This document shows, one piece after another, positions 6,192-13,999 of a DNA stretch of 16,169 bases. The stretch lies in NCBI GenBank assembly GCA_021793055.1, contig JAJYTL010000034.1, positions 1-16,169 of the forward strand. The letters run 5' to 3'. Position 1 is the stretch's first letter; the number at the start of each line of letters is the position of its first letter. The translations under genes were made by a program, and so were the position numbers. The notes beneath the pieces are model-generated. The model had not been told where the DNA came from. It made no database searches and saw nothing but the letters and a program-made list of their open reading frames with translations. Origin of the DNA: Pseudomonadota bacterium (lineage in GTDB: Bacteria; Pseudomonadota; Alphaproteobacteria; Ferrovibrionales; Ferrovibrionaceae).

Positions 6192-7421
6192 TCAAGCACC
6201 GCCGAGCGCGAGCAGGCTCGCGCCGAGCGCGCCGAACAGCACCACCGCCCAAGGCGGCACGCGCCAGAATGCCAGCAGCAGGAGGGCGGCGAGCCCGAGG
6301 CCGAAATCCGCCGGCGACAGAATCGCGCTGGTCCAGACCGGCCGATAGAGCGCCGCCAGCAGCAGGCCGACGACGGCCGCGTTGACTCCCTTCAGCGCCG
6401 CCTGCACGGCAAGACCGCGGCGCAGGCGTTCCCAGAACGGCAGCACGCCGATCAGAAGCAGAAACGACGGCAGATAGATCGCGACCAGACAGAGGACGCC
6501 GCCGACCCACCCGCTCGGCCCCGGCCGCATCGCGACGCCGAGATAGGCGGCAAAAGCGAACAGCGGCCCCGGCACCGCCTGGGCCGCGCCATAGCCGGCG
6601 AGAAAGCCGTCGTTGCCGATCCAGTGCGGCGGCACCACCGCCTGCTGCAACAGCGGCAGCACCACGTGGCCGCCGCCGAAGACCAGCGCGCCGGCGCGAT
6701 AGAAGCTGCTGAAAAGATGCAGCGCGTGACTATGGCTCGCCGCCGCCGCGAGCGGCAGACCGAAAAGAAGCAAGGCGAATAGTGCGAGCGCGGCGACCGC
6801 GAGCGGCTTGCCGATACGGATCGGCGCGTGATGCGCGACGGCCGGCGCCGCCGCCGGCAGAATCCGCCAGCCGATGAGGCCGCCGAGGACGATGGCGCCA
6901 AGCTGGCCAAGGGCGCTCGGAATACCGAGCGAGAGGATCGCCGCGCCAATCGCGAGGCTCGCCCGCGGCCGGTCGGGACAGAGATTTCGCGCCATGCCAT
7001 AGACCGCCTGGGCCACCACCGCGACCGCGACGATCTTCAGGCCGTGCAGCCACGGCGCATGGCCGATCTGCCCCAAGGCCGCGACGCCGTAGGCGAAGGC
7101 AACCAGCGCCACGGCGGAAGGCAAGGTGAAACCGAGCCAGGCGGCAAGGCCGCCGGCAAGCCCGCCCCGCAGCATGCCAAGGCTGATTCCGACCTGGCTG
7201 CTCGCCGGGCCGGGCAGAAATTGGCACAGCGCCACGATGTCGGAATAGGCGCCTTCGTCCAGCCACTTCCGTTTCTCCACAAACTCGGCACGGAAATAGC
7301 CGAGATGGGCGACCGGCCCGCCGAAGCTGGTGAGGCCGAGACGGAGAAACGGCGCCAAGACGGAAAGCCAGGACCCGTGACCGGCTACCGGCTCCTCACC
7401 GTCTCTCCCCTGATCTGCCAT
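6192..7421 (-). CDS. chrA: Chromate transporter ChrA, two-domain (long-chain CHR family), 409 aa
   Basis: An inner-membrane CHR-superfamily protein that in characterised members exports chromate. Both homologous halves are present. The first has FLRLGLTSFGGPVAHLGYF, then WLDEGAYSDIVALCQFLPGP and SQVGISLGMLRGG. The second has FYRAGALVFGGGHVVLPLL, then FLAGYGAAQAVPGPLFAFA and AAYLGVAM. The FGGP/FGGGH and PGP pairs are the diagnostic motifs. 409 residues is normal for the long-chain form. The ATG at 7421 is preceded by GGAGG with 5-nt spacing; the in-frame region upstream to 7508 is not needed. No chrB regulator or chromate reductase gene is nearby, so a role in chromate resistance is unproven; many chromosomal ChrA homologues have no such partner. 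It is divergent from the methyltransferase. Confidence 0.92.
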   Translation of the reverse strand: MADQGRDGEEPVAGHGSWLSVLAPFLRLGLTSFGGPVAHLGYFRAEFVEKRKWLDEGAYSDIVALCQFLPGPASSQVGISLGMLRGGLAGGLAAWLGFTLPSAVALVAFAYGVAALGQIGHAPWLHGLKIVAVAVVAQAVYGMARNLCPDRPRASLAIGAAILSLGIPSALGQLGAIVLGGLIGWRILPAAAPAVAHHAPIRIGKPLAVAALALFALLLFGLPLAAAASHSHALHLFSSFYRAGALVFGGGHVVLPLLQQAVVPPHWIGNDGFLAGYGAAQAVPGPLFAFAAYLGVAMRPGPSGWVGGVLCLVAIYLPSFLLLIGVLPFWERLRRGLAVQAALKGVNAAVVGLLLAALYRPVWTSAILSPADFGLGLAALLLLAFWRVPPWAVVLFGALGASLLALGGA

Positions 7422-7496
7422 CCGCCCCTCCGGAATGCTCGACCTTCGCTCGCCTTCGGCGCGAGGATATGGGCTTGCGCCCGGGAAGGAAAGCGT

Positions 7497-7521
7497 GGGC
7501 CGCGCCATGCCGCCGCGGCCC
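7497..7521. repeat. GC-rich inverted repeat in the chrA/methyltransferase intergenic region
   Basis: GGGCCGCG (7497-7504) and CGCGGCCC (7514-7521) form a perfect 8-bp stem with a 9-nt loop, 76 bp upstream of the chrA start. The rest of the 279-bp gap 7422-7700 shows a lone TTGACA at 7562-7567 without a convincing -10, and no coding-like frame of its own. Confidence 0.35.
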
Positions 7522-7700
7522 GGTGCTCACGCCCAATAGCTGCCGGCCAGCGCAGCCCCGCTTGACAGGGCCACGGCCTTCGCCCAAGTAGTCCCTCGGT
7601 CTCGGGCGCGGCCGGCGTCGGTGCCGAAGCCGGAAATCAAGGCCCGCTTCGGACGCGCGGCACGCATGGCCGTTTGTTCCGGTTTCCAAGGAGGTTCGTC

Positions 7701-8291
7701 GTGGAGCAGCCCTTCCAGAAGGACATGAGTCACACCACCTGGGACAAGGTCTACGCGCGCCAGGGGTTGCGCGCCGACCTGATGCCGGAATGGTTCGAGG
7801 CGCTGGCGCTCAAGGCCGGCGACCGCGTGCTCGAGGTCGGCGCCGGTCCCGGCTATGTCAGCCTCGCCCTCGCCGAGCGGGTCGGACCGCAAGGCGTCGT
7901 CTATGCCATCGACCGCTCGGCCGACGCCCTCGCCTATCTGGAAAAGCTTCAGGCGGCACGCGGGATCTCGCAGATTCAACGGCTGGTCGCGGATGCCGCG
8001 ACGCTTGACGGCAATTTTGCCGCGACCTCGGCGCTGATCACCATGGTCTTGCATCATACGGACGATCCCGCCGCTATTCTGCGCAACCTGCATCGCCTGT
8101 TGCCGACCGGGGCGCGTATCGTGATCGGCGAATTCGATCCCGAGGGTCCTTGCGAAATCGGCCCGCCGCGCCGCGTCCGGCTGGCGCCGGACAAAGTACG
8201 CGGCTGGTGCGAGGCGGCCGGCTTCCGCGTCGCGGAGGAACGGCACCAGAGCCCCGAGCACTATATGATCGTCGCCGAGCGGGCACCGTAG
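7701..8291 (+). CDS. Class I SAM-dependent methyltransferase, 196 aa
   Basis: A small soluble Rossmann-fold methyltransferase. SAM-binding motif I is VLEVGAGPGYVSLALAERVG (residues 43-62) with Glu45 and the G-x-G-x-G loop; the acidic residue after strand 2 is Asp71 in VVYAIDRS; motif IV is ALITMVLHHTDDP, where HH-TDDP resembles the UbiE/arsenite-methyltransferase-like groups. There is no extra substrate domain, so the acceptor cannot be named. The GTG start at 7701 was chosen because AAGGAGG lies 6 nt upstream, near-perfect spacing; the TTG at 7674 and the ATG at 7725 (residue 9) are weaker. It is followed 58 bp later, same strand, by the DMT transporter and may share its transcript. Confidence 0.85.
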   Translation: MEQPFQKDMSHTTWDKVYARQGLRADLMPEWFEALALKAGDRVLEVGAGPGYVSLALAERVGPQGVVYAIDRSADALAYLEKLQAARGISQIQRLVADAATLDGNFAATSALITMVLHHTDDPAAILRNLHRLLPTGARIVIGEFDPEGPCEIGPPRRVRLAPDKVRGWCEAAGFRVAEERHQSPEHYMIVAERAP

Positions 8292-8349
8292 AAGCGGAGC
8301 CGAGCGCTCCGATCGCCGCCGCTTGCACCCGACCCCATCCGGAGACGCG

Positions 8350-9396
8350 ATGAATCCGACCGGCATCCTGTTCGCGCTGTCCTCCGCCGCGCTGTTCGGC
8401 GCCAGCACGCCGATCGCCAAGCTGCTGCTCGGCGCCGTCGATCCCTGGATGCTGGCGGCGTTGCTTTATCTCGGCGCCGGGCTCAGCCTCGGTGCCGCGA
8501 TCGTCATCGGGCGCCTTCGCGGCGCCGCGCCGACCGAGGCGCCGCTTGGCGCGCCAGATCTCCCCTGGCTCGGCGCCACGGTGCTGGCCGGCGGCGTCAT
8601 GGCGCCGGTTCTTCTCATGTTCGGCCTGGCGCGAACCGAGGCGTCCACCGCCGCGCTGCTGCTCAATCTTGAGATTTTGGCAACGCTCGGCATCGCCCGG
8701 GCGGTGTTTCGCGAGCATGTCGGCGGGCGCATCCTTATCGGCGCGGCGGCGATTCTGGCGGGCGCGGCACTGCTCTCCTGGCAAGGCGGCGCCGACAAGC
8801 TCGGCCTCGGGGCGCTTGCCATCGCCGGCGCCTGTGTCTTGTGGGGCATCGACAACAACCTGACCCGCAAGCTCAGTGCCGCCGATCCGACGCAGATCGC
8901 GGCGATCAAGGGGTTGGTCGCCGGCGCCATCAATCTCGCGCTCGCCCTCGGCCAAGGTGCGCATCTTCCGGCCCTGCCGGTTTTGCTCGGCGCCGGCGCG
9001 GTCGGCGCGCTCGGTTATGGCATCAGCCTCGTGCTGTTCATCCTCGCTCTGCGCCATCTCGGTACCGGCCGGACCGGCGCCTATTTCGCGACGGCGCCGT
9101 TCATCGGCGCCGCCCTTGGCGTCGTCCTGCTCGGCGATTCGGTGACGTTAAGGCTCGGCATCGCCGCACCCCTCATGGCCGCCGGCGTCGTCCTTCACGT
9201 CGGCGAAAGCCACGAGCACGAGCATCTTCACGAGGCCATGGAGCACGAGCACGCCCATCGCCACGATCGCCACCACCGTCACAAGCACGTGCCGAACGAT
9301 CCGGCCGGCGAACCCCACAGCCATCGCCATCGGCACGCGCGCATGATCCACGCGCATCCGCATTATCCCGACCTGCACCACCGCCATACCCACTGA
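8350..9396 (+). CDS. EamA/DMT-family transporter with histidine-rich C-terminal tail, 348 aa
   Basis: Ten transmembrane segments in two EamA repeats occupy residues 1-283. AALFGASTPIAKLLLG at the N-terminus and WGIDNNLTRKLSAADP at the start of the second repeat are typical of this DMT branch. Residues 287-348 form a hydrophilic tail with 23 histidines in 62 residues, many as H-x-H, ending YPDLHHRHTH. From memory, other bacterial EamA proteins carry a similar tail (PNDP.GEPHSHRHRH..., HPHYPDLHHRH), so it is a subfamily trait, not a sequence accident. A divalent metal (Ni, Co, Zn) binding role is inferred from composition. The ATG at 8350 has GGAG 5 nt upstream; a TTG at 8323 is unlikely. Cargo is unknown: metal export and metal-sensed metabolite export are both possible. 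Confidence 0.88.
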   Translation: MNPTGILFALSSAALFGASTPIAKLLLGAVDPWMLAALLYLGAGLSLGAAIVIGRLRGAAPTEAPLGAPDLPWLGATVLAGGVMAPVLLMFGLARTEASTAALLLNLEILATLGIARAVFREHVGGRILIGAAAILAGAALLSWQGGADKLGLGALAIAGACVLWGIDNNLTRKLSAADPTQIAAIKGLVAGAINLALALGQGAHLPALPVLLGAGAVGALGYGISLVLFILALRHLGTGRTGAYFATAPFIGAALGVVLLGDSVTLRLGIAAPLMAAGVVLHVGESHEHEHLHEAMEHEHAHRHDRHHRHKHVPNDPAGEPHSHRHRHARMIHAHPHYPDLHHRHTH

Positions 9397-9404
9397 GCGG
9401 AGTT

Positions 9405-9437
9405 GCCGCGCGACGCACCCTCTAGTCGTCGCGCGGC
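9405..9437. terminator. Strong hairpin at the DMT/MFS convergent junction
   Basis: GCCGCGCGACG (9405-9415) and CGTCGCGCGGC (9427-9437) are a perfect 11-bp inverted repeat with an 11-nt loop. The stop codon of the minus-strand MFS gene (9422-9424) is in the loop and its last codons form the right arm. It begins 9 bp after the DMT stop. No U-tract follows on either strand. It is the best terminator-like structure in the window and could serve both genes. Confidence 0.55.
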
Positions 9438-10909
9438 GCCGCCGATAGCGGCGCGGCGACCGCTTCGAGCGGCCGGCGTTCGGCCGCGACGCCGAGCCAG
9501 AGCGTGCAGCCGGCGGCGATCAGCATCAGCGCCGCACCGAGGCCATAGCCCCAGAAGATCTCGCCGCGGTCGCCGCCCGCGATCAGCAGGCCGAAAAGCG
9601 CCGGCGCCGCGACGCCGCCGATGCCGGTGCCGAGCGCGTAGAAGATCGCGATCGCGATCGCCCGCATCTCGAGCGGGAAATACTCGCCGACCGTCAGATA
9701 GGCCGAGCTTGCCGCGGCGGAGGCGAAGAAGAAGATTACCGTCCAAGCGACCGTTTGCTCCACCGCGCCAAGCGTACCGGCGCGAAACAGCCAACCCGTC
9801 ACCAGCATCAGGAGGCCCGAGAGGGCATAGGTGCCGGCGATCATCGGCCGCCGGCCCCAGCTGTCGAACAGCCGGCCGATAAGAAGCGGCCCGAGAAAGT
9901 TTCCCGCCGCGAAAGGCAGCAGAAACCAACCGACCCGGGCGGCGGCAACGTGATAGAACTTGGTCAGGATCAGCGCATAGGTGAAAAAGATCGCGTTGTA
10001 GCAGAAGGCTTGCGCCGCCATCAGCACGAAGCCCAGCACCGTGCGGCGGAAGTAGTGCCGGAACAGCGCGCGGACCGTGAGCGCGAACCATCCACCGCCA
10101 TGCGCGAACAGGCGAAGCGACGCGCCTTCGGTTGGAGGCAGGTCGCCGGCCCGAGCGGCAATCCGGGCCTCGATCTCGCCGACGATCCGCGCCGCGTCCT
10201 GCGGCCGTCCATGGGTCATCAGCCAGCGCGGACTTTCCGGCAGAAACCGCCTCAGCGCGAGAATGATCGCGGCGAGCCCACCGCCGAGAACGAAGGCGGC
10301 GCGCCAGCCGAGCGCGACCGGCACCAGCCGGGGATCGAGGGCGACCAAGGCGCCGACCGCGCCGAGCGCCGCCCCGATCCAAAAGCTGCCGTTGATGACA
10401 AGATCAGTGTAACCTCGATATCGTGCCGGAATCAGCTCCTGGATCGCCGAGTTGACGGCGGCGTATTCGCCGCCGATGCCGGCGCCGGTGGCGAGGCGGA
10501 ACAGGGCGAAGGACCAGAAGTTCCACGACAGGCCGGTGAGAATCGTGGCCACGAGATAGATCAGAAGCGTCACGGAAAAGAGCCGCTTACGGCCGAGACG
10601 GTCGGTCAGCCAGCCGAACAGGAGAGCGCCGACAACGGCGCCCACGAGATAGAAGCTCGCGGCCGCGCCGATCGCGGCGGCGTTGAGATGAAGCTCGGGG
10701 CTTTCGGCGATCGCGCCCGAGAGCGAGCCAACCAGCGTGACCTCGAGCCCGTCGAGAATCCAGGTGATGCCGAGCGCCGTGACGACAAGCCAGTGAAAGC
10801 GGCTCCACGGCAGGCGATCGAGCCGCGCCGGGACATCGGTTTCGAACACCGGCCGCGTCGTCTCCGCCGGCGATGCCGGAGCCTCTTGCCCGCCGCCTCC
10901 GCTCGCCAC
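9422..10909 (-). CDS. MFS transporter, sugar/metabolite:H+ symporter-like, 495 aa
   Basis: An MFS inner-membrane carrier with 12 predicted helices and a soluble N-terminal stretch of about 40 residues. Seen: LDRLPWSRFHW then WILDGLEVTLVGSLSG in helix 1, the motif-A loop FGWLTDRLGRKRLF, GAGIGGEYAAVNSAIQELIP (helix 4-5), the PESPRWLMTHGR loop typical of the sugar-porter Pfam family, and IGRLFDSWGRRPM in the second half. Related carriers move sugars, aromatic acids or dicarboxylates. The GTG at 10909, 17 bp after the decarboxylase stop, with AGGCGG just upstream, is the likely start; the open frame continues to 11233 but only as a shadow of the upstream gene. The spacing implies co-transcription with the decarboxylase, so the cargo may be its substrate or product, such as an aromatic 2-oxoacid, acetaldehyde-derived acid or auxin. 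Confidence 0.83.
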   Translation of the reverse strand: MASGGGGQEAPASPAETTRPVFETDVPARLDRLPWSRFHWLVVTALGITWILDGLEVTLVGSLSGAIAESPELHLNAAAIGAAASFYLVGAVVGALLFGWLTDRLGRKRLFSVTLLIYLVATILTGLSWNFWSFALFRLATGAGIGGEYAAVNSAIQELIPARYRGYTDLVINGSFWIGAALGAVGALVALDPRLVPVALGWRAAFVLGGGLAAIILALRRFLPESPRWLMTHGRPQDAARIVGEIEARIAARAGDLPPTEGASLRLFAHGGGWFALTVRALFRHYFRRTVLGFVLMAAQAFCYNAIFFTYALILTKFYHVAAARVGWFLLPFAAGNFLGPLLIGRLFDSWGRRPMIAGTYALSGLLMLVTGWLFRAGTLGAVEQTVAWTVIFFFASAAASSAYLTVGEYFPLEMRAIAIAIFYALGTGIGGVAAPALFGLLIAGGDRGEIFWGYGLGAALMLIAAGCTLWLGVAAERRPLEAVAAPLSAAPRDD

Positions 10910-10926
10910 CTTGCCGCCTGGTCTCG

Positions 10927-12552
10927 CTAGGCCCCGCGCGCGGCCTTGAAGCCGGCGACGAAGCGACCGAGCGTGTCCGAGGTAACGCCGCGCGGCAGCA
11001 TCGCCTCGATCAATTGGAAACGTCCGCGCCGCGCGGCCGCGCCTTCGAGCGCCGCCTTGAGCTCGGCCCGCGTCGTGACCCGCCGGCCCTCGCCACCAAG
11101 CGTATCGGCGATGCGCGCGAAGTTCCAATCGTCGAGATCGTTGAACTTGGATTCCGATTGGAAGGTGCGCAGCATTTCCCAACCGCGGTTGTTGAACACG
11201 ATCACGATCGGGTCCCAGCCGTAACGGCGGCAATTGCCGAGCTCGAAACCGGTCATCTGAAAGGCGCCGTCGCCGACCAGGATGAGCGGCCGCGCGCCGG
11301 TCGCGGCGGCAGCGCCGAGGCCGGCCGGAACGCCATACCCCATGCCGGCGTAATAGCCCGGCGCGACCAGGGCCGTGTTGGCGATCTCCATGGCGGCGAA
11401 AAGACAGTCGCCGACGTCCGAGGCGATAGGCATCGCGCCATGCGCGGCGAAAAGATCGTTGACGCCAACCGCGATGTCGGAGGGCGTGAGCGGCCTATCG
11501 TCCGCGGACAGGCCATGGCGATAGGCGATCGGCCGGCCTGGAAGGTTGTTGCGCTCGCCGGCCGGCGCGGCCGCGAGCAGCGCGTCTAGAAGCCGGTCGA
11601 GCGGCTGGCCGGGAAACACATGATGGCCGATCCGCACCTCGCGGTTGAAGGCATGAACGGTGCGCCGCGGATCGAGCTTGTGGGCGGAGACCGCGAAATT
11701 GGTGTCGGACAGAATGACGCCAAGCAGGAGGGGCGCGTCAGAGTCCTCGACCAGCCGGGTGATCTCGGGCGATCCCGCCGGCCCCATATAGGTGCCGCGA
11801 ACGAGATCCGGGTCCTCGGCCAGCAGGCCACGACCCATGAGGGTGGTAACGACCGGAATACCGAGCCGACGCGCCAGACGCGCGACTTTGGCCTCGACGC
11901 GATAGCGGCGGATTTCGACGTCGACCAGAATGACCGGCCGCGCCGCCGCCGCGAGCCGGGCGAGAATTTCCGCCGCGCACTCCTCGATTGCCGCGGCTTC
12001 GACCGCTTCGGGCGGCAAGGGCTGCACCGGCGCGACCTCGGCCGCAACGAGATCGCGCGGCAGCTCGATATAGACCGGCAGCGAATAGGTGCGGGCCGCC
12101 CGGAGCACCTCGGCGATCCGCGCGGGTGCGGCCTTCGGGTCGTCGAGCACCGCCTGAGCGCAGGTGATTTCGCCGAGGATGCGCGATTGGCTCTCCAGCG
12201 TGCGCGCCATGTGGTGAAGCTTCCAGCCGGCCGCTCGCTCGCGAACGCCGGGCGCGCCGGAAATCACCACCACCGGCACCCGTTCCGCATAGGCGCCGGC
12301 CACCGCATTGACGAGATTGAAGGCGCCGGCGCCCCAGGTCACCACCGCGACCGAAATGTCGGCGTGAAAGCGCGCCGCCGCGTCGGCCGCGAATCCGACC
12401 GCCGGCTCGTGGCTCAAGGTATAGAACGGTAACCGGCCACTTTCCTCGATACGCTTGAAGAACGGCAATACGAAATCGCCGGGAATGCCGAAAATCTCGC
12501 GCGCGCCGTGAGCCGCGAGAGCATCGAGCAGAGCATGGCCAAGATCCGGCAT
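10927..12552 (-). CDS. ipdC: Phenylpyruvate/indole-3-pyruvate decarboxylase (ThDP-dependent), 541 aa
   Basis: A cytoplasmic thiamine-diphosphate decarboxylase that converts an aromatic 2-oxoacid to the aldehyde and CO2. It follows the Azospirillum brasilense PPDC/IpdC sequence (about 545 aa, from memory) nearly end to end. Catalytic residues line up: Asp26 in GIPGDF, the cofactor-activating Glu49 in TLSHEPAVGFAADA, the His113-His114 pair in KLHHMART, and Glu459 in GWEMLRTF. The ThDP/Mg motif runs from Gly427-Asp428-Gly429 to Asn455. GYYAGMGYGVPAGLGAA and FNDLDDWNFA are also shared. The ATG at 12552 has GGAAGGGAG at good spacing. It leads a two-gene operon with the MFS carrier and is divergent from threonine ammonia-lyase. 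In Azospirillum the enzyme is the key step of indole-3-acetate synthesis; here the preference among phenyl-, indole- and aliphatic 2-oxoacids is unknown. Confidence 0.9.
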   Translation of the reverse strand: MPDLGHALLDALAAHGAREIFGIPGDFVLPFFKRIEESGRLPFYTLSHEPAVGFAADAAARFHADISVAVVTWGAGAFNLVNAVAGAYAERVPVVVISGAPGVRERAAGWKLHHMARTLESQSRILGEITCAQAVLDDPKAAPARIAEVLRAARTYSLPVYIELPRDLVAAEVAPVQPLPPEAVEAAAIEECAAEILARLAAAARPVILVDVEIRRYRVEAKVARLARRLGIPVVTTLMGRGLLAEDPDLVRGTYMGPAGSPEITRLVEDSDAPLLLGVILSDTNFAVSAHKLDPRRTVHAFNREVRIGHHVFPGQPLDRLLDALLAAAPAGERNNLPGRPIAYRHGLSADDRPLTPSDIAVGVNDLFAAHGAMPIASDVGDCLFAAMEIANTALVAPGYYAGMGYGVPAGLGAAAATGARPLILVGDGAFQMTGFELGNCRRYGWDPIVIVFNNRGWEMLRTFQSESKFNDLDDWNFARIADTLGGEGRRVTTRAELKAALEGAAARRGRFQLIEAMLPRGVTSDTLGRFVAGFKAARGA

Positions 12553-12579
12553 CGCAACGCTCCCTTCCGCTGATCCGCC

Positions 12580-12588
12580 AGGATAGCA
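12580..12588 (-). promoter_or_regulatory. Predicted extended -10 for ipdC
   Basis: On the minus strand TGC-TATCCT is an extended -10 (four of six core matches). Transcription would start near 12573, leaving about 21 nt that include the GGAAGGGAG ribosome binding site. The -35 region is poor, which suggests activator help or reliance on the TGn extension. Confidence 0.45.
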
Positions 12589-12660
12589 TCAATCCGCGTT
12601 GCGCCGCAGCCACCCCGCCGATGGCGCGCAAGCGAGCTTTCTCCGGGCCGCGCACCGGGC

Positions 12661-12666
12661 TATCCT
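12661..12666 (+). promoter_or_regulatory. Predicted -10 for the threonine ammonia-lyase gene
   Basis: TATCCT in the right arm of the inverted repeat faces the ATG at 12701, with an implied leader of about 28 nt. No good -35 is visible (TTTCTC-like at suitable distance). TATCAA at 12677-12682 is a poorer alternative. Confidence 0.4.
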
Positions 12667-12700
12667 GGCGATCCCCTATCAAGCGGACCGAGCACCGCCC

Positions 12701-13921
12701 ATGTCGCTGACCCTCGACGATATCCGCGCCGCCGCCAACGCGATACGGGACCAGGTGGTGCATACCCCGATGGTCCGGGCCTTCCGGCTCGACGCCTTGA
12801 GCGGCGCCGAAGTCGCCTTGAAACTGGAAAACCGCCAACACACCGGCTCGTTCAAGGACCGCGGCGCGCTGAACAAGATTCTCTCGCTCTCGGAAACCGA
12901 GCGGGCGCGCGGCGTGATCGCGGTTTCCGCCGGCAATCACGCCCAGGGCGTCGCCTATCACGCCGGACGGCTCGGCATCGCGGCGACCATCGTGATGCCG
13001 AAACCGACGCCCTTCGTCAAGATCGAGGCGACCGAGGCGCTCGGTGCCACGGTGGTGCTCGAAGGCGAGGACTTGAGCCAAGCCGCCGATCACGCGGCGC
13101 GGTTGATCGCCGAGCGGCACTTCACCCTGATCCCCCCCTACGACGACGCGGCGGTGATGGCCGGACAGGGCACCATCGCGCTTGAGATGCTAGCAAGCGC
13201 CGATTTCGACTGCCTGATCGTGCCGATCGGCGGCGGCGGCCTGATCGGCGGCATCGCCACCGCGGCCAAGGCCTTGAGGCCCGGCATCGAAATCTACGGC
13301 GTCGAGGCCGCGCTCTACCCGTCGATGTCGGACGCGATCGCCGGCCGCGAGCCCCGCGCCGGCGGCAATACCCTGGCCGAGGGCATCGCCGTGAAACGGC
13401 CCGGCCGGCTCACCCGGCCGATCGTCGAGGCGCTGGTGACGGAGATATTCCTGGTGTCGGAAGCGGCGATCGAGCGCGCGGTGCAAACCCTGGTCGAAAG
13501 CGAGAAGATCGTCGCCGAAGGCGCGGGTGCGGCCGGCGTCGCGGCGCTCCTCGATAACGCGGAGCGCTTCAAGGGCCGCAAGGTCGGGCTGGTGATCAGC
13601 GGCGGCAACATCGATTCACGCGTTCTCGCCTCGATCCTGATGCGCGGGCTGGCGCGCGATGGGCGGCTCGCCAAGCTCCGCATCAAGATCGGCGACGTGC
13701 CGGGCGCGCTCGCCCGCGTGGCGCAGATCATCGGCGCGAGCGGCGCCAATATTATCGAGGTCTATCACCAGCGCATGCACTACGACGTGCCGGTGACGAT
13801 GGCAGATCTCGACGTGATGGTGGAGACGCGCAACCGCCAGCACGTGACGGAACTCTTTCAGGCGCTACGCGCCGCCGGCTATACCGCGCGGCTGCTCTCG
13901 GAAAGCACGGGGGGAAATTGA
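12701..13921 (+). CDS. ilvA: Threonine ammonia-lyase with C-terminal ACT domain, 406 aa
   Basis: A PLP-dependent fold-type II enzyme that deaminates threonine (and often serine) to 2-oxobutanoate (pyruvate). The PLP lysine is Lys52 in the GSFKDRGA motif; the phosphate-binding loop is GGGGL at 177-181; SAGNHAQGVAYHAGRLGIAA and the C-terminal GLVISGGNID are classical. After about residue 326 a single ACT domain follows (IKIGDVPGALARVAQII, then GANIIEVYHQR), as in the roughly 400-aa one-ACT form, and different from the 500-aa two-ACT biosynthetic IlvA. The gene could be named tdcB or ilvA; regulation through the ACT domain is expected but the ligand is unknown. The ATG at 12701 begins the conserved domain; an in-frame extension to 12599 would run through the promoter region. 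The ribosome binding site is weak. Confidence 0.9.
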   Translation: MSLTLDDIRAAANAIRDQVVHTPMVRAFRLDALSGAEVALKLENRQHTGSFKDRGALNKILSLSETERARGVIAVSAGNHAQGVAYHAGRLGIAATIVMPKPTPFVKIEATEALGATVVLEGEDLSQAADHAARLIAERHFTLIPPYDDAAVMAGQGTIALEMLASADFDCLIVPIGGGGLIGGIATAAKALRPGIEIYGVEAALYPSMSDAIAGREPRAGGNTLAEGIAVKRPGRLTRPIVEALVTEIFLVSEAAIERAVQTLVESEKIVAEGAGAAGVAALLDNAERFKGRKVGLVISGGNIDSRVLASILMRGLARDGRLAKLRIKIGDVPGALARVAQIIGASGANIIEVYHQRMHYDVPVTMADLDVMVETRNRQHVTELFQALRAAGYTARLLSESTGGN

Positions 13922-13999
13922 AAACGGCGGCGGTCGATTTTTCGTGGCGGCATTAACGCCGCGCGGGCGCTTGTCCGTGCGCAGGACGCCTTACGTCAT

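Larger units (their letters stand above)
12572..12673. repeat. 12-bp inverted repeat carrying divergent promoters
   Basis: CGCCAGGATAGC (12576-12587) and GCTATCCTGGCG (12659-12670) are perfect inverted copies. Allowing a 1-bp deletion, homology extends on the outer side through GATC on both arms (12572-12587 and 12659-12673). The arms are 71 bp apart in the 148-bp intergenic region and each contains TATCCT pointing toward its own gene. Confidence 0.6.

Noticed and set aside
7562..7567. Consensus TTGACA upstream of the methyltransferase
   Set aside because: No acceptable -10 at 16-18 bp (CAAGTA at 17), so I do not call a promoter from the hexamer alone.
9148..9393. Minus-strand 81-codon hydrophobic frame opposite the histidine-rich tail
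   Set aside because: Its Val/Met-rich sequence is simply the reverse complement of His codons (CAC, CAT read as GTG, ATG). No ribosome binding site supports it.
9755..10930. Plus-strand 391-codon frame antisense to the second MFS gene
   Set aside because: Charged, repetitive translation without a domain, lying opposite a well-supported transporter.
10910..11233. Extension of the second MFS protein to 603 residues
   Set aside because: This part is an out-of-frame shadow of the decarboxylase C-terminus (Arg/Gly-rich, no similarity). The GTG at 10909 follows the decarboxylase stop with operon-like spacing.
12599..12700. N-terminal extension of threonine ammonia-lyase
   Set aside because: It would translate the inverted repeat and -10 region; the family begins at the residues following the ATG at 12701.
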